A stretch of 64,000 bases of DNA from Ralstonia sp. NFACC01 (GCF_900115545.1 NZ_FOWV01000002.1:496001-560000), one strand, 5' to 3'; positions 51,359 through 60,211 are shown, numbered from the stretch's first letter. Notes: generated by a model from the letters alone, not told the origin. Program-made: numbers and translations.

Positions 51359-53665
51359 ATGTCCAGACTTCACCTGAATCTCATCGTTTTCTCTGTCGGG
51401 CTGGCGGCCTTGGGGTGGATTGCCATCGGCTACCTCGTTGGCGGAAATCTGCTGGCGCTGGCCGTCACGCTCGTGATTGGTGCTGCCTACGTGGCCGGCG
51501 CCTTGGAACTGCGCCGCTATCGCCAAGCCACGAACACCGTTACGCAGGCCGTTGCGGGGCTTACCGAGCCGCCGCCCAAGCTGTCCGCTTGGCTGGAACA
51601 ACTGCACCCCGGCCTGCGCAACGCCGTGCGCCTGCGTGTGGAAGGCGAACGTGTGGCACTGCCTGCGCCCGCGTTGACGCCGTATCTGGTGGGCCTGCTG
51701 GTGCTGCTCGGCATGCTGGGCACGCTGCTCGGCATGGTGGTAACGCTCAAGGGCACAGGCGCGGCGCTGGAGAGCGCGACGGACTTGCAGGCGATCCGCG
51801 CATCGCTTGCCGCCCCGATCAAGGGGTTGGGGTTCTCGTTCGGGACCTCGATTGCCGGTGTGGCGACGTCCGCCATGCTGGGGTTGCTCTCGGCGCTGTG
51901 CCGGCGCGAGCGGTTGCAGGCAGTCCAGGCGCTCGACGCAAAGATCGCGACCACGCTGCGCATCTATTCGCACGCGCATCAGCGTGAAGAGACATTCAAG
52001 CTTCTGCAGCGGCAAGCCGATGTTATGCCCGCATTGGTGGACCGGCTGCAGGCGATGATGGTGTCGCTGGAGCAGCAGGGCGCGGCCAGCAGCGAGAGGC
52101 AGATCGCCGCCCAGCAGGCATTTCTCGACAAGACGGAAGCTGCCTACAGCCAGCTTGCTTCTTCGGTGGGTCAGTCGTTGAAGGACAGCGCAGCGGAGAG
52201 CGCACGCGTTGCCAACGCCGCGCTGCAGCCTGTGGTGGAAACGACGATGGCTGGGCTCGCGCGTGAATCGGCTGCGCTGCAGGAGACGGTAACCCATGCG
52301 GTGCAGCGTCAGCTCGACGGCCTGTCGACCCGTTTTGAAGCCACGGCCGAGACGGTTTCCGGCATTTGGAACAACGCCTTGTCGGCGCATCAACGTTCCA
52401 GCGAAGCCCTGGTTGGCCAAGTCGGCACCTCGCTCGACCGGTTTGCTGAAACATTCGAGCAACGCTCGGCGCGGTTGCTTGACGGCGTTGCCGAGCGCCT
52501 TGATGCCACAGCAGGCGGCTTGTCCGCTGCCTGGCGCGATGCGCTTGCCCGCCAGGAACACGCGCACGCCGAAGTGGCCGCTCAGAACCAGCGCGCGCTG
52601 GAGGCCGCCGCCGCCACGTTCGAGCAGCACGCCGTATCGTTGCAAGACGCGTCGCGCCAGTCGCATACGGCGCTGCAAGCTGCGTTGGAAGCACGAGACG
52701 CGCAACGTCTCGCGGCCTGGACCGAGGCGCTCAGCGCCACGGGCGAAAAGCTGAGCCAGGCGTGGGAGAAAGCGGGCGCCGATACGGCAAATCGTCAGCA
52801 AGACATCTGCAATGCGCTGGCGCAGACCGCGCGCGATATCGCTTCGCAGCAGGATGCGTCGCGCCAGTCGCATGCCACGCTGCAAGCCGCGCTGGAAGCG
52901 CGAGACGCGCAACGTCTGGCGGCCTGGACTGATGCACTCGGCACGATGGCCGCCAAGCTGAGCGAGGCGTGGGAGAAAACAGGCACCGATACCGCGAGCC
53001 GTCAGCAACAGATTTGCGATGCGCTCGCGCAAACCGCGCGCGACATTTCTGCGCAAACGCAGGCGCACGCCAACAACACGATCAGCGAGATTTCTCGCCT
53101 GGTGCAGGCCGCATCGGAAGCGCCCAAGGCTGCGGCCGAAGTGGTGGCCGAGCTGCGCCAGAAGCTGTCCGACAGCATGGTGCGCGATACCGCCATGCTG
53201 GACGAGCGTGCGCGCCTGCTGGGCACGCTGGAAACGCTGCTCGACGCCGTCAACCATGCATCGACCGAGCAGCGCACGGCGGTGGATGCGCTGGTGGCAA
53301 CGTCGGCGGATCTGCTCGAGCGCGTGGGCGTGCGATTTACCGATCGGGTGGAAGCCGAGACCGGCAAGCTCGGCGCGGTGGCCGCCCAGGTAACTGGCAG
53401 CGCGATCGAGGTGGCGAGCCTGGGCGAGGCCTTTGGTGCGGCCGTGCAGCTGTTCGGCGAGTCGAACGACAAGCTTGCAGCCCAGCTGCAGCGCATTGAA
53501 ACCGCGCTCGACAAGTCGCTCACGCGCAGCGACGAGCAGCTTGCCTACTACGTGGCGCAGGCGCGCGAGGTGATCGACCTGAGCATGCTGTCCCAAAAAC
53601 AGATCCTGGAAGACCTGCAACGGTTGGGTGACCAGCGCGCACTGGCCGGGGCTGACGCGGCATGA
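51359..53665 (+). CDS. MotA/TolQ/ExbB-like membrane protein with long coiled-coil tail (DUF802, ZorA-like)
   Basis: A 768-residue protein. Four membrane helices are predicted: about 8-27, 30-49, 108-130 and 157-180. The latter two form the MotA/TolQ core (VGLLVLLGMLGTLLGMVVTL; IKGLGFSFGTSIAGVATSAMLGLLSAL). Residues about 185-768 are a long cytoplasmic helical tail, rich in Ala/Gln/Glu and containing a 69-residue tandem repeat. This is the architecture of ZorA, the stator-like subunit of Zorya defence, although sequence likeness outside the core is not claimed. The next gene overlaps by 4 nt and encodes the matching MotB-like subunit. Confidence 0.85.
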   Translation: MSRLHLNLIVFSVGLAALGWIAIGYLVGGNLLALAVTLVIGAAYVAGALELRRYRQATNTVTQAVAGLTEPPPKLSAWLEQLHPGLRNAVRLRVEGERVALPAPALTPYLVGLLVLLGMLGTLLGMVVTLKGTGAALESATDLQAIRASLAAPIKGLGFSFGTSIAGVATSAMLGLLSALCRRERLQAVQALDAKIATTLRIYSHAHQREETFKLLQRQADVMPALVDRLQAMMVSLEQQGAASSERQIAAQQAFLDKTEAAYSQLASSVGQSLKDSAAESARVANAALQPVVETTMAGLARESAALQETVTHAVQRQLDGLSTRFEATAETVSGIWNNALSAHQRSSEALVGQVGTSLDRFAETFEQRSARLLDGVAERLDATAGGLSAAWRDALARQEHAHAEVAAQNQRALEAAAATFEQHAVSLQDASRQSHTALQAALEARDAQRLAAWTEALSATGEKLSQAWEKAGADTANRQQDICNALAQTARDIASQQDASRQSHATLQAALEARDAQRLAAWTDALGTMAAKLSEAWEKTGTDTASRQQQICDALAQTARDISAQTQAHANNTISEISRLVQAASEAPKAAAEVVAELRQKLSDSMVRDTAMLDERARLLGTLETLLDAVNHASTEQRTAVDALVATSADLLERVGVRFTDRVEAETGKLGAVAAQVTGSAIEVASLGEAFGAAVQLFGESNDKLAAQLQRIETALDKSLTRSDEQLAYYVAQAREVIDLSMLSQKQILEDLQRLGDQRALAGADAA
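52646..53059 (+). repeat. Two tandem 207-nt coding repeats in the tail of the ZorA-like gene
   Basis: The units start at 52646 and 52853 (69 codons each, residues about 430-498 and 499-567). Both begin DASRQSH and contain LQAALEARDAQRLAAWT and AQTARDI. By eye about three quarters of the residues are identical. In-frame duplication lengthens the coiled tail. Confidence 0.85.
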
Positions 53666-54315
53666 GCGACGAGATTGACGGTGGCATCGACGACACAGCG
53701 CCAGTCTGGGCCGCGTTTGGCGACCTGATGTCGGTGTTGCTGGGCGCGTTCGTGCTGATTCTGGTGGGCGTGATCGGCGTGCAGCTGGAGCTGTCGTCCA
53801 AGCTGGAGAGCGAGGTCAAGCAGCGCGAGGCCGAGGCGCAGCGCCGCAAGACGCTGGAGCAGGCGCTTGCTGGCCCGCTGGCGGCGGGGCGCGTGACGCT
53901 CGTCAACGGGCGCATCGGCATCAATGGCAATGTGCTGTTCGCGATCAATTCCGATCAGTTGCAACCCGAGGGCCGCGCGCTGATGAAGAGCCTGGCAGGG
54001 CCGCTGGCCGCGTATCTCACGTCGCGTGAAGAGATCCTGATGGTGAGCGGGTTCTCTGACGACCAGCAGGTGCGTGCCGGCAACCGCCTGTTTGCAGATA
54101 ACTGGGAGCTGTCCGCCAAGCGCGCCTTGACCGTCACGCGCGCCCTGATTGACGAAGGCATTCCCGCGTCCAGTGTGTTTGCGGCAGCGTTTGGCTCGCA
54201 GCAGCCAGTGAGTTCCAATGCGGACGACGTCGGCCGTGCGAAGAACCGGCGTGTGGAGATCGCGCCGGTTCCAAGGCAGGCCGCTTCCAACGGTGGACGC
54301 CGTGAGCCACATTGA
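53662..54315 (+). CDS. MotB/ZorB-like OmpA-domain protein
   Basis: A 217-residue protein with one N-terminal membrane helix (about 22-42) preceded by VWAAFGDLMSVLLG. Asp21 sits where MotB and ZorB have the ion-coupling Asp. A short coiled region (48-80) leads to an OmpA-type peptidoglycan-binding domain: NVLFAINSDQLQPEGRAL, VSGFSDDQQV, NWELSAKRALTVTRAL and KNRRVEI. It should pair with the preceding protein as an ion-driven stator complex anchored to the cell wall. Start overlaps the previous stop (ATGA), and the end overlaps the DUF2894 gene. Confidence 0.88.
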   Translation: MSDEIDGGIDDTAPVWAAFGDLMSVLLGAFVLILVGVIGVQLELSSKLESEVKQREAEAQRRKTLEQALAGPLAAGRVTLVNGRIGINGNVLFAINSDQLQPEGRALMKSLAGPLAAYLTSREEILMVSGFSDDQQVRAGNRLFADNWELSAKRALTVTRALIDEGIPASSVFAAAFGSQQPVSSNADDVGRAKNRRVEIAPVPRQAASNGGRREPH

Positions 54316-54934
54316 TTTGTCTACGCAGGCCACGCTCGACGGTTGGCGCGCAACCGGCGCGGATCGGCTGAACCGCGTGCGCTTTCGCTTTATTGAGGCG
54401 CTGCATCGACGCACAGCCAATCAAACCGGCGAGGCGCGACGCATGCTCGAAGCGCGGCTGGGCACGCTGATCGCGGCTTATGCAGAAGACGTTGACCGCG
54501 CGCCGGCGACGTCCGATGCGACCGACGCAGACGCGCCTTCCGGTAGCGCGTTGGCCGAACTACTGCGAGACATTGCCAGCCGTGAACGCACGAATGTCGG
54601 CTGCATTGCAGAAGGTGGTTCCGTACGTCATCTGCAAGCATTGCCGGAGCTGAAGATTCTTGAAGACCTGCGGGACACGTGGTCCCGCGTGAGCGCCGAG
54701 AAACAGCTGCGCGACGCCTTGGATAAGGTGCCGGTGAATGCCGGTCCGCTGAATTCGAGCAGTCTTGTGCATCGGTCACTGCTATTGATGCGCGAGGTCT
54801 CCCCCGATTATCTGCGGCAATTTTTGTCGTATGTCGATGCGCTTTCCTGGCTGGAACGCATGAGCGGGGATGGGGCCGCCGGTGGCCACGAGGCTGCTCG
54901 CAGTGGCGGAAAGGCGCGGGGCAAGGCGCGCTAG
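54302..54934 (+). CDS. DUF2894 family protein (last gene of motor-like operon)
   Basis: A 210-residue soluble protein of the DUF2894 type, function unknown. It is mostly helical; conserved-looking blocks are ATLDGWRATGADRLNRVRFRFIEALHRR, then LPELKILEDLRDTWSRVSAEKQL and SPDYLRQFLSYVDALSWLE, ending in a Gly/Lys/Arg-rich basic tail that could contact nucleic acid. GTG at 54302 is chosen (GGTGG 5 nt upstream); GTG at 54293 is possible. It overlaps the OmpA gene by 14 nt, so production is coupled to the motor subunits. Confidence 0.75.
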   Translation: MSHIDLSTQATLDGWRATGADRLNRVRFRFIEALHRRTANQTGEARRMLEARLGTLIAAYAEDVDRAPATSDATDADAPSGSALAELLRDIASRERTNVGCIAEGGSVRHLQALPELKILEDLRDTWSRVSAEKQLRDALDKVPVNAGPLNSSSLVHRSLLLMREVSPDYLRQFLSYVDALSWLERMSGDGAAGGHEAARSGGKARGKAR

Positions 54935-55007
54935 GAATTCCAGCGATCCATCAGTCGGCAATGTGACATGGATATCACCGCCGGTTCTTTTTGACCGGCA
55001 GGCACGC

Positions 55008-55034
55008 AAAAAAGGGAGCCGAGGCTCCCTTTTT
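55008..55034. terminator. Bidirectional rho-independent terminator
   Basis: AAAAAAGGGAGCC, a GA loop, then GGCTCCCTTTTT form an A/T-flanked stem between the convergent DUF2894 (+) and HU-like (-) genes; U-tracts are present in both directions. Confidence 0.9.
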
Positions 55035-55048
55035 CTTTGCGGCGGCTA

Positions 55049-55474
55049 TTAGCTGTTGACCGCTGCGTCCTTGACCTTCTTCAGGGCACGGACCTTGACA
55101 CGCACAGTTGCCGGTTTGGCTTCGAACCACTGGTCGACGCCGGTAAAGGGGTTCTTGCCGAAGCGGCGCTTGGTTGCCGGAACCTTGACCGACGTCACCT
55201 TGAAGAGGCCGGGCAGCGTGAATTCACCGGCGCCCTTCTTGTGCAGCGAAGCCACGATGGTGTTCTCCAGATGGAGCAGCACCGCCTTCACCGCCTTGGC
55301 GTCGACGGCAGCTTGTTCAGCCAGATGGCTCACCAGGCTCGCCTTGGTGAACGTGTCCTTCAAAGGCTTGAGGGTCGGCGTCGTTGCGGCAGGCTTCTTA
55401 GCCGGAGCGGCCTTCTTAGCCGGCGAGGCCTTCTTTGCAGCGGTCTTGGCAGCGGTCTTGGTTTTGGTGGCCAT
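55049..55474 (-). CDS. HU-family DNA-binding protein with lysine/alanine-rich N-terminal tail
   Basis: A 141-residue nucleoid protein. Residues 1-45 are a histone-H1-like Ala/Lys/Pro tail (TKTAAKTAAKKASPAKKAAPAKK). The remainder is an HU fold: FTKASLVSHLAEQAAVDAKAV, GEFTLPGLFKVTSVKVPATKRRFGKNPFTG, and the DNA-binding arm ending VRVKVRALKKVKDAAV. Start at 55474 (MATKTKT) is preferred to a start at 55507. Such tailed HU proteins are found in Burkholderiaceae and are thought to compact DNA. Confidence 0.9.
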   Translation of the reverse strand: MATKTKTAAKTAAKKASPAKKAAPAKKPAATTPTLKPLKDTFTKASLVSHLAEQAAVDAKAVKAVLLHLENTIVASLHKKGAGEFTLPGLFKVTSVKVPATKRRFGKNPFTGVDQWFEAKPATVRVKVRALKKVKDAAVNS

Positions 55475-55664
55475 AGTGAGAATAGATGGTTGAGTAAAGT
55501 TGACCATTCAATGGAAGCAGCGCTGTACAGCGCGCTTCGAGCAAGCATAGCAAAGGTTCAGCACCGTGGAGGCGTTATCTAGCCTGTTTGGGGGCCAGGG
55601 AACGCTTATTGCATGCGGTTTGGTCGTTTATCAACCAGTTGAGACACTCCAAGTCGGCACAAGC

Positions 55665-56867
55665 ATGGCCCAACCAAAATCGTCGCGGAGCGTGGTGAGC
55701 CCCGAAAATCGCGCGCCCGTGCTAGCCCGGCTACGTCAATCCAAGATGACGCGCTCGACCCATGCGTACGTTCGCGGCAGCACCGTGAAGTTTTATGAGT
55801 GGCTGAGCGAGGTGCAGCCTCACGCTTTCCCGGAGGGGCCCGTCATCTGGATTTGCGGCGATTGCCATGTGGGTAATCTCGGCCCTATTGGCGACGCCTC
55901 CGGCGCCACGCGCATACAAATCCGGGATCTGGATCAGACGGTGCTTGGCAATCCTGCGCACGACCTGATTCGGCTTGGCGTGTCGCTGGCGACGGCCGCT
56001 CGCGGTTCGGACCTCCCGGGCATCGTGACCGCACGAATGGTGGAAGCGCTGATGTCGGGCTACTTGCACGGCATCCATCCGGATGCTGCGGTGCACCTGC
56101 CGCCGCGCCCCGCATCCGTGCGCACTGCCATGAAGGCGGCGACTGCGCGCACCTGGAAGCAGCTGGCCCAGGAGCGGCTCGATGGCGCGTCCCCCTCCAT
56201 TCCTCTGGGGCGTCATTTCTGGCCCCTCTCACGAGAAGAACAGCGCGAACTGAAACAACTCGTGAGCCAGCGCGGGGTGGTTGCCCTGGTGGCATGTCTT
56301 TACGAAATGCCCGGCGAAGCCTCTGTCCGCATTGTGGACGCGGCGTACTGGGTCAAAGGGTGCAGCTCACTTGGGCAGCGGCGCTATGCCGTCTTGCTTG
56401 CGGTCGACCAGGATCGCGGGCCGCGGTATCGGCTGATTGACGTCAAGGAAGCGGGGAAGGCCGCTGCACCCAGTGCCTCTGCGGGCGAGATGCCCCGGAT
56501 CAACGGCGAGCGCGTGGTCACCGGCGCGCGGTGTCTCTCTCCCGACCTCGGAAACCGAATGGCATGGGGGCGCATGCTGGGCAGCAGCTTTTTCATGCGT
56601 GAGCTGCAACCGCAAGATCTCAAGTTGTCTGTCGACAAGCTGGAGCACAAGGACGCCACGGTATTGGCCGCCTACCTGGGGAACATCGTCGGCCTTGCAC
56701 ATGGCAGCCAGATGCCTAGGGATGTCGCGATGGCGTGGCACCGCGAGTTGAAGGCGCGTCACGGCCGATCCATCAATGCGCCGTTCTGGCTCTGGTCTTC
56801 GATCGTCGACCTGCTTGGGTTGCACGAACGCCAGTATCTCGAACACTGTCGCGCCTGGGCCGGCTGA
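55665..56867 (+). CDS. DUF2252 family protein (kinase-like fold)
   Basis: A 400-residue protein of DUF2252. Recognisable blocks: MTRSTHAYVRGSTVKFYEWL, ICGDCHVGNLGPIGDASG, IRDLDQTVLGNPAHDLIRLGVSLATAA, which resemble the H-x-D/D-F-D catalytic loop of aminoglycoside-phosphotransferase folds, and YRLIDVKEAGKAAAP. No biochemical function is established as far as I know. Start at ATG 55665 gives the usual family length; the open frame extends to 55566 and no clear Shine-Dalgarno helps. Confidence 0.82.
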   Translation: MAQPKSSRSVVSPENRAPVLARLRQSKMTRSTHAYVRGSTVKFYEWLSEVQPHAFPEGPVIWICGDCHVGNLGPIGDASGATRIQIRDLDQTVLGNPAHDLIRLGVSLATAARGSDLPGIVTARMVEALMSGYLHGIHPDAAVHLPPRPASVRTAMKAATARTWKQLAQERLDGASPSIPLGRHFWPLSREEQRELKQLVSQRGVVALVACLYEMPGEASVRIVDAAYWVKGCSSLGQRRYAVLLAVDQDRGPRYRLIDVKEAGKAAAPSASAGEMPRINGERVVTGARCLSPDLGNRMAWGRMLGSSFFMRELQPQDLKLSVDKLEHKDATVLAAYLGNIVGLAHGSQMPRDVAMAWHRELKARHGRSINAPFWLWSSIVDLLGLHERQYLEHCRAWAG

Positions 56868-56999
56868 TCTGCTGCGCCGCATCCATCTACGGGCACAAAC
56901 GCTGCTATCAACGCTTCCAGGCCATCGTGAGTCAATCAACGATTGCGGATGGCGCTCGGCTGCGCAGGTGCGCAGCCCAGACATCAAGGAGGAGGCGCG

Positions 57000-57869
57000 A
57001 TGTATGTAGTGATGGGTGCAACCGGACATGTGGGGGCCGCAGTTGCAGAAACGCTGCTGGCAAGCGGAGAAGACGTGACGATCCTGACCCGGCGGCCGGA
57101 ACGCGCGGGGCGCTGGCGCGACAAAGGCGCATCGGTTGCGATGGCCGACGTGGAGGACGTCGATTCGCTAAGGGCGGCATTCCGGCGCGGGCAGCGCGCA
57201 TTTCTGCTTAACCCACCTGCGGATGTTGCCGGCGACACCGACGCGACGGAGCGCCGGACGATCGCCAACATTCTCGCCGCGCTGGAGGATTCAGGGCTGG
57301 AGAAAGTGGTGGCCGCGTCAACCTATGGCGCGCGGCCCGGGCAGGGCATCGGCGATCTGACCACGCTGTGGGAGTTGGAGGAGGGCTTGCGTCGCCAGCC
57401 AATCCCGGCCGCAATCAATCGTGGCGCCTACTACATGACCAACTGGGCCGGCTTGCTGGAGATGGTTGCGCAAACAGGCAAGCTGCCGAGCATGTATCCC
57501 GCCGACATGCCCATGCCGATGGTGGCACCGGTCGACCTTGGCGAGGCGGCAGCGGCGCGGCTTCTGACACCGCTTGACGACGTGGCCGTGCGCTACGTGG
57601 AAGGCCCGCAGCGCTACACACCGCGGGATGTTGCGCAGGCGATGTCGCGCACGCTCGGTTGCGAGGTAGCGGTTGAAGTTGCGCCGCGAGACCGCTGGGA
57701 GGCCATCTACAAGGGGCTCGGTTTCTCCGATGAAGCTGCCCGCGCCTATACACGGATGACGGCCGTAAGCCTGGACGAGGGTTTCGACAAGTCGGGTGAC
57801 ATTGTGCGCGGCCACGTCTCGCTGTCGGATTTCATTGCAGCGGCGGCAGTGCGCGCGGCGCATGCGTGA
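57000..57869 (+). CDS. NmrA-like NAD(P)-binding oxidoreductase
   Basis: A 289-residue atypical SDR: YVVMGATGHVGAAVAETLLASG is the nucleotide-binding motif, ILTRRPERAGRW supplies the basic residues typical of NADP preference, and AASTYGARPG replaces the SDR catalytic Tyr-Lys region. Members include QorB-like quinone reductases and redox-sensing regulators without activity. AAGGAGG 4 nt before ATG 57000 gives a very strong ribosome-binding site. It stands alone between the DUF2252 gene and the convergent NRAMP gene. Confidence 0.87.
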   Translation: MYVVMGATGHVGAAVAETLLASGEDVTILTRRPERAGRWRDKGASVAMADVEDVDSLRAAFRRGQRAFLLNPPADVAGDTDATERRTIANILAALEDSGLEKVVAASTYGARPGQGIGDLTTLWELEEGLRRQPIPAAINRGAYYMTNWAGLLEMVAQTGKLPSMYPADMPMPMVAPVDLGEAAAARLLTPLDDVAVRYVEGPQRYTPRDVAQAMSRTLGCEVAVEVAPRDRWEAIYKGLGFSDEAARAYTRMTAVSLDEGFDKSGDIVRGHVSLSDFIAAAAVRAAHA

Positions 57870-57900
57870 TACCCCCAACAATGAACGCCGTCGCACATTG

Positions 57901-59196
57901 CTACGCGGCGAGATGGACGAGAAGTGCACCGTTCAACCCGGCCACCAGCACGGCCCCCACCGTGGCCAGCACAATCAGGCACTGACTTGCGGCGTGCTGT
58001 CCCATCAAATCGGGCCGGCGCGCCAACCAGATCAGTGCCGCCATGGGAAACGGCACCACCATGCTCAGAATGACCTGGCTGAGAACAAGGGCGCGTGTGA
58101 CATCCATACCCGCCCCGATGACGATGAACGCAGGCACCATGGTGATCAGCCGGCGCATCCAGACCGGCAAACGCACACGCAGGAAACCCTGCAGCACCAT
58201 CTGCCCCGCCAGTGTGCCAACCACCGAGCTGGACAACCCGGAGGCGATCAGTCCAACCAGAAACACCAGCCCGGCCGATGCCCCGAACAGCGGCGCCAAC
58301 GTGACGTAGGCATCCTCAATGCCGGCCACCTCTACATGTGTGCCGTGAAACGCGCCCGCTGACACCATCACCATGGCTAGGTTGATGCAGCCGGCAGCGG
58401 CCAGCGCGGCCACCACCTCGCGGTTGGAATACCGAAGCAGTTGCGACGTCTCCGATGCGCTGCGCGGGCGCACACGCGCATTGACCAGACCCGAGTGCAG
58501 AAAGAGCGCGTGAGGCATCACCGTCGCCCCGACAATGCCTGCCGCCAACATGAACGCGTCGGGCGGCAGCGCAGTAGGCACCAGGGTCTGCCGGAGCGCG
58601 GCCGCCCACGAAACGGGCAAGATCCACACTTGGATGATGTAAGAGATACCGATCACGGCCACCAGCGCGCCAATCATCAGCTCGATATGGCGGAACCCGC
58701 GCGCCTGCAGCGTCAGCAGCAGATAGGTCAGCACACCGGCGACGACCATGGCGTGCAGCAACGGCATTCCTGTCAGGAGCGCGATGCCCACGGCGGCACC
58801 CACGAACTCCGCAAGGTCGGTCGCCATGGCCGCAAGCTCGGCGATCAGCCACATGCCAATCCCGGCCGGCGCGGGCAGATGCGTGCGACAGAGCTGCGCG
58901 AGATTCTGGCCCGTCACAATGCCCACCCGTGCTGAGAGCATCTGGAACAGCATCGCCACCAGGCTGGATGCGAGCACGACCCAGAGCAACTGATACCCGT
59001 ATCGCGCACCGGCTTCAATGCCGGTGGCGATGTTGCCCGGATCGGTATACGCCACCGAAACCACCACGGCCGGCCCGACAAACGGGATGAACGTGCGCCA
59101 ACCACGTCGCCGGCCTTCCAACGCTTCGCGCGCGTGGGCAACGACGCATCGCGATGCAGAGGAGGTGTCGTTTTCAAGCGCGAGACTGTCGTCCAT
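57901..59196 (-). CDS. mntH: NRAMP-family divalent metal transporter (second copy)
   Basis: A 431-residue transporter. Helix 1 motif is YTDPGNIATG; the helix 6 motif is GATVMPHALFLHS, with Ala where the first copy (7106-8425) has Asn. The two copies are clearly diverged, so this is not a recent duplication. Start at 59196 (MDDSLALE) has GGAG 5 nt upstream. It is divergent from the manganese catalase gene with 145 nt between, so joint induction and Mn2+ supply for the catalase is the natural inference. Confidence 0.9.
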   Translation of the reverse strand: MDDSLALENDTSSASRCVVAHAREALEGRRRGWRTFIPFVGPAVVVSVAYTDPGNIATGIEAGARYGYQLLWVVLASSLVAMLFQMLSARVGIVTGQNLAQLCRTHLPAPAGIGMWLIAELAAMATDLAEFVGAAVGIALLTGMPLLHAMVVAGVLTYLLLTLQARGFRHIELMIGALVAVIGISYIIQVWILPVSWAAALRQTLVPTALPPDAFMLAAGIVGATVMPHALFLHSGLVNARVRPRSASETSQLLRYSNREVVAALAAAGCINLAMVMVSAGAFHGTHVEVAGIEDAYVTLAPLFGASAGLVFLVGLIASGLSSSVVGTLAGQMVLQGFLRVRLPVWMRRLITMVPAFIVIGAGMDVTRALVLSQVILSMVVPFPMAALIWLARRPDLMGQHAASQCLIVLATVGAVLVAGLNGALLVHLAA

Positions 59197-59341
59197 GGAA
59201 TCTCCGGAATGGATGGCGCAGGCCCCCTCCGCAACGCTCGTACCTGATCGCTCGCAGGGCAGGCGTGCGGCGTGCGATGGAACGGGTGTTGCGGAGGAGG
59301 GTGGCGCCATGAAGGCGCTCACCCATTCCCGGAGAACCCCC

Positions 59342-60211
59342 ATGTTCATGCACAACAAGCGATTGCAGTACACCGTTCGGGTCAGCGAAACCAATCCCGG
59401 CTTGGCCAACCTGCTGCTGGAGCAGTTCGGTGGCCCGCAAGGCGAGCTTGCTGCCGCCATGCGCTACTTCACGCAAGCCGTCGCCGAAGAAGATGCAGGC
59501 CGCAAGGACATGCTCTACGACATCGCGACGGAGGAGCTGAGTCACCTGGAGATCATCGGCACCATCGTCGCCATGCTCAATCGCGGCGCCAAGGGGGAAT
59601 TGGCGGAAGCAGTGGATGAGCAGGCGGAGCTGTATCGCAAGCTCAATGGCGCCGGTAACGACAGCCATGTGACGCAGGTGCTTTACGGCGGCGGCCCGTC
59701 GTTGACGAACTCGGCGGGCGTTCCGTGGACGGCGGCCTACATCGATTCGCTGGGCGAGCCGACGGCAGACTTGCGCTCGAACATTGCGGCCGAAGCACGC
59801 GCCAAGATCATCTATGAACGGCTGATCAATGTGAGCGATGACCCCGGTGTGCGCGACGCGCTGGGCTTTCTCATGACGCGCGAAGTGTCGCACCAGAAGT
59901 CGTTCGAGAAAGCGCTGTATGCCATCAACGGCAACTTCCCCCCGGGCAAGCGGCCACCGGTGCCTGAGTTCAGCGACGCGTATTTCAAGATGTCGCGCGG
60001 TGGCCCCATCGTGCAGGCGCCGTGGAATAGCGGCACGGGCCTCGAGCTGGTCTCGGACCCACCCGTGCCCGTCGACGGCGGGGACGGCAACGCATCAGTC
60101 AACCTGACCGACGCCGAACTGGAAGCGCTTGAGGCCATGAAGACGCGCCTGGCGTCGGATCCGGCTGTCGATCCGACTACCGGCGCGGAGCTTGGTGAAG
60201 CGAAGGCGTAA
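59342..60211 (+). CDS. Manganese catalase (dimanganese, KatN type)
   Basis: A 289-residue ferritin-like enzyme disproportionating H2O2. The dimanganese ligands are visible: Glu35 (GELAAAMRYF), EELSHLE (Glu65, His68), then in the second helix pair IAAEARAKIIYERL and TREVSHQKSFEKAL, matching the five-ligand set of Mn catalases. Start at 59342 has GGAGAA 7 nt upstream; the open frame continues upstream over the divergent transporter. A perfect 9-bp stem follows the stop (60232-60263), perhaps a terminator. Confidence 0.93.
   Translation: MFMHNKRLQYTVRVSETNPGLANLLLEQFGGPQGELAAAMRYFTQAVAEEDAGRKDMLYDIATEELSHLEIIGTIVAMLNRGAKGELAEAVDEQAELYRKLNGAGNDSHVTQVLYGGGPSLTNSAGVPWTAAYIDSLGEPTADLRSNIAAEARAKIIYERLINVSDDPGVRDALGFLMTREVSHQKSFEKALYAINGNFPPGKRPPVPEFSDAYFKMSRGGPIVQAPWNSGTGLELVSDPPVPVDGGDGNASVNLTDAELEALEAMKTRLASDPAVDPTTGAELGEAKA

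Noticed and set aside
50933-53620. 895-residue open frame on the minus strand opposite the ZorA-like gene
   Set aside because: Antisense shadow of a stop-poor, repetitive coding region; it lacks a ribosome-binding site and any recognisable fold.
50606-54934. Complete Zorya defence system
   Set aside because: Only the motor-like pair is present. No SWIM/SNF2-type ZorC/ZorD or HNH ZorE gene lies nearby, so the locus is called Zorya-like only.
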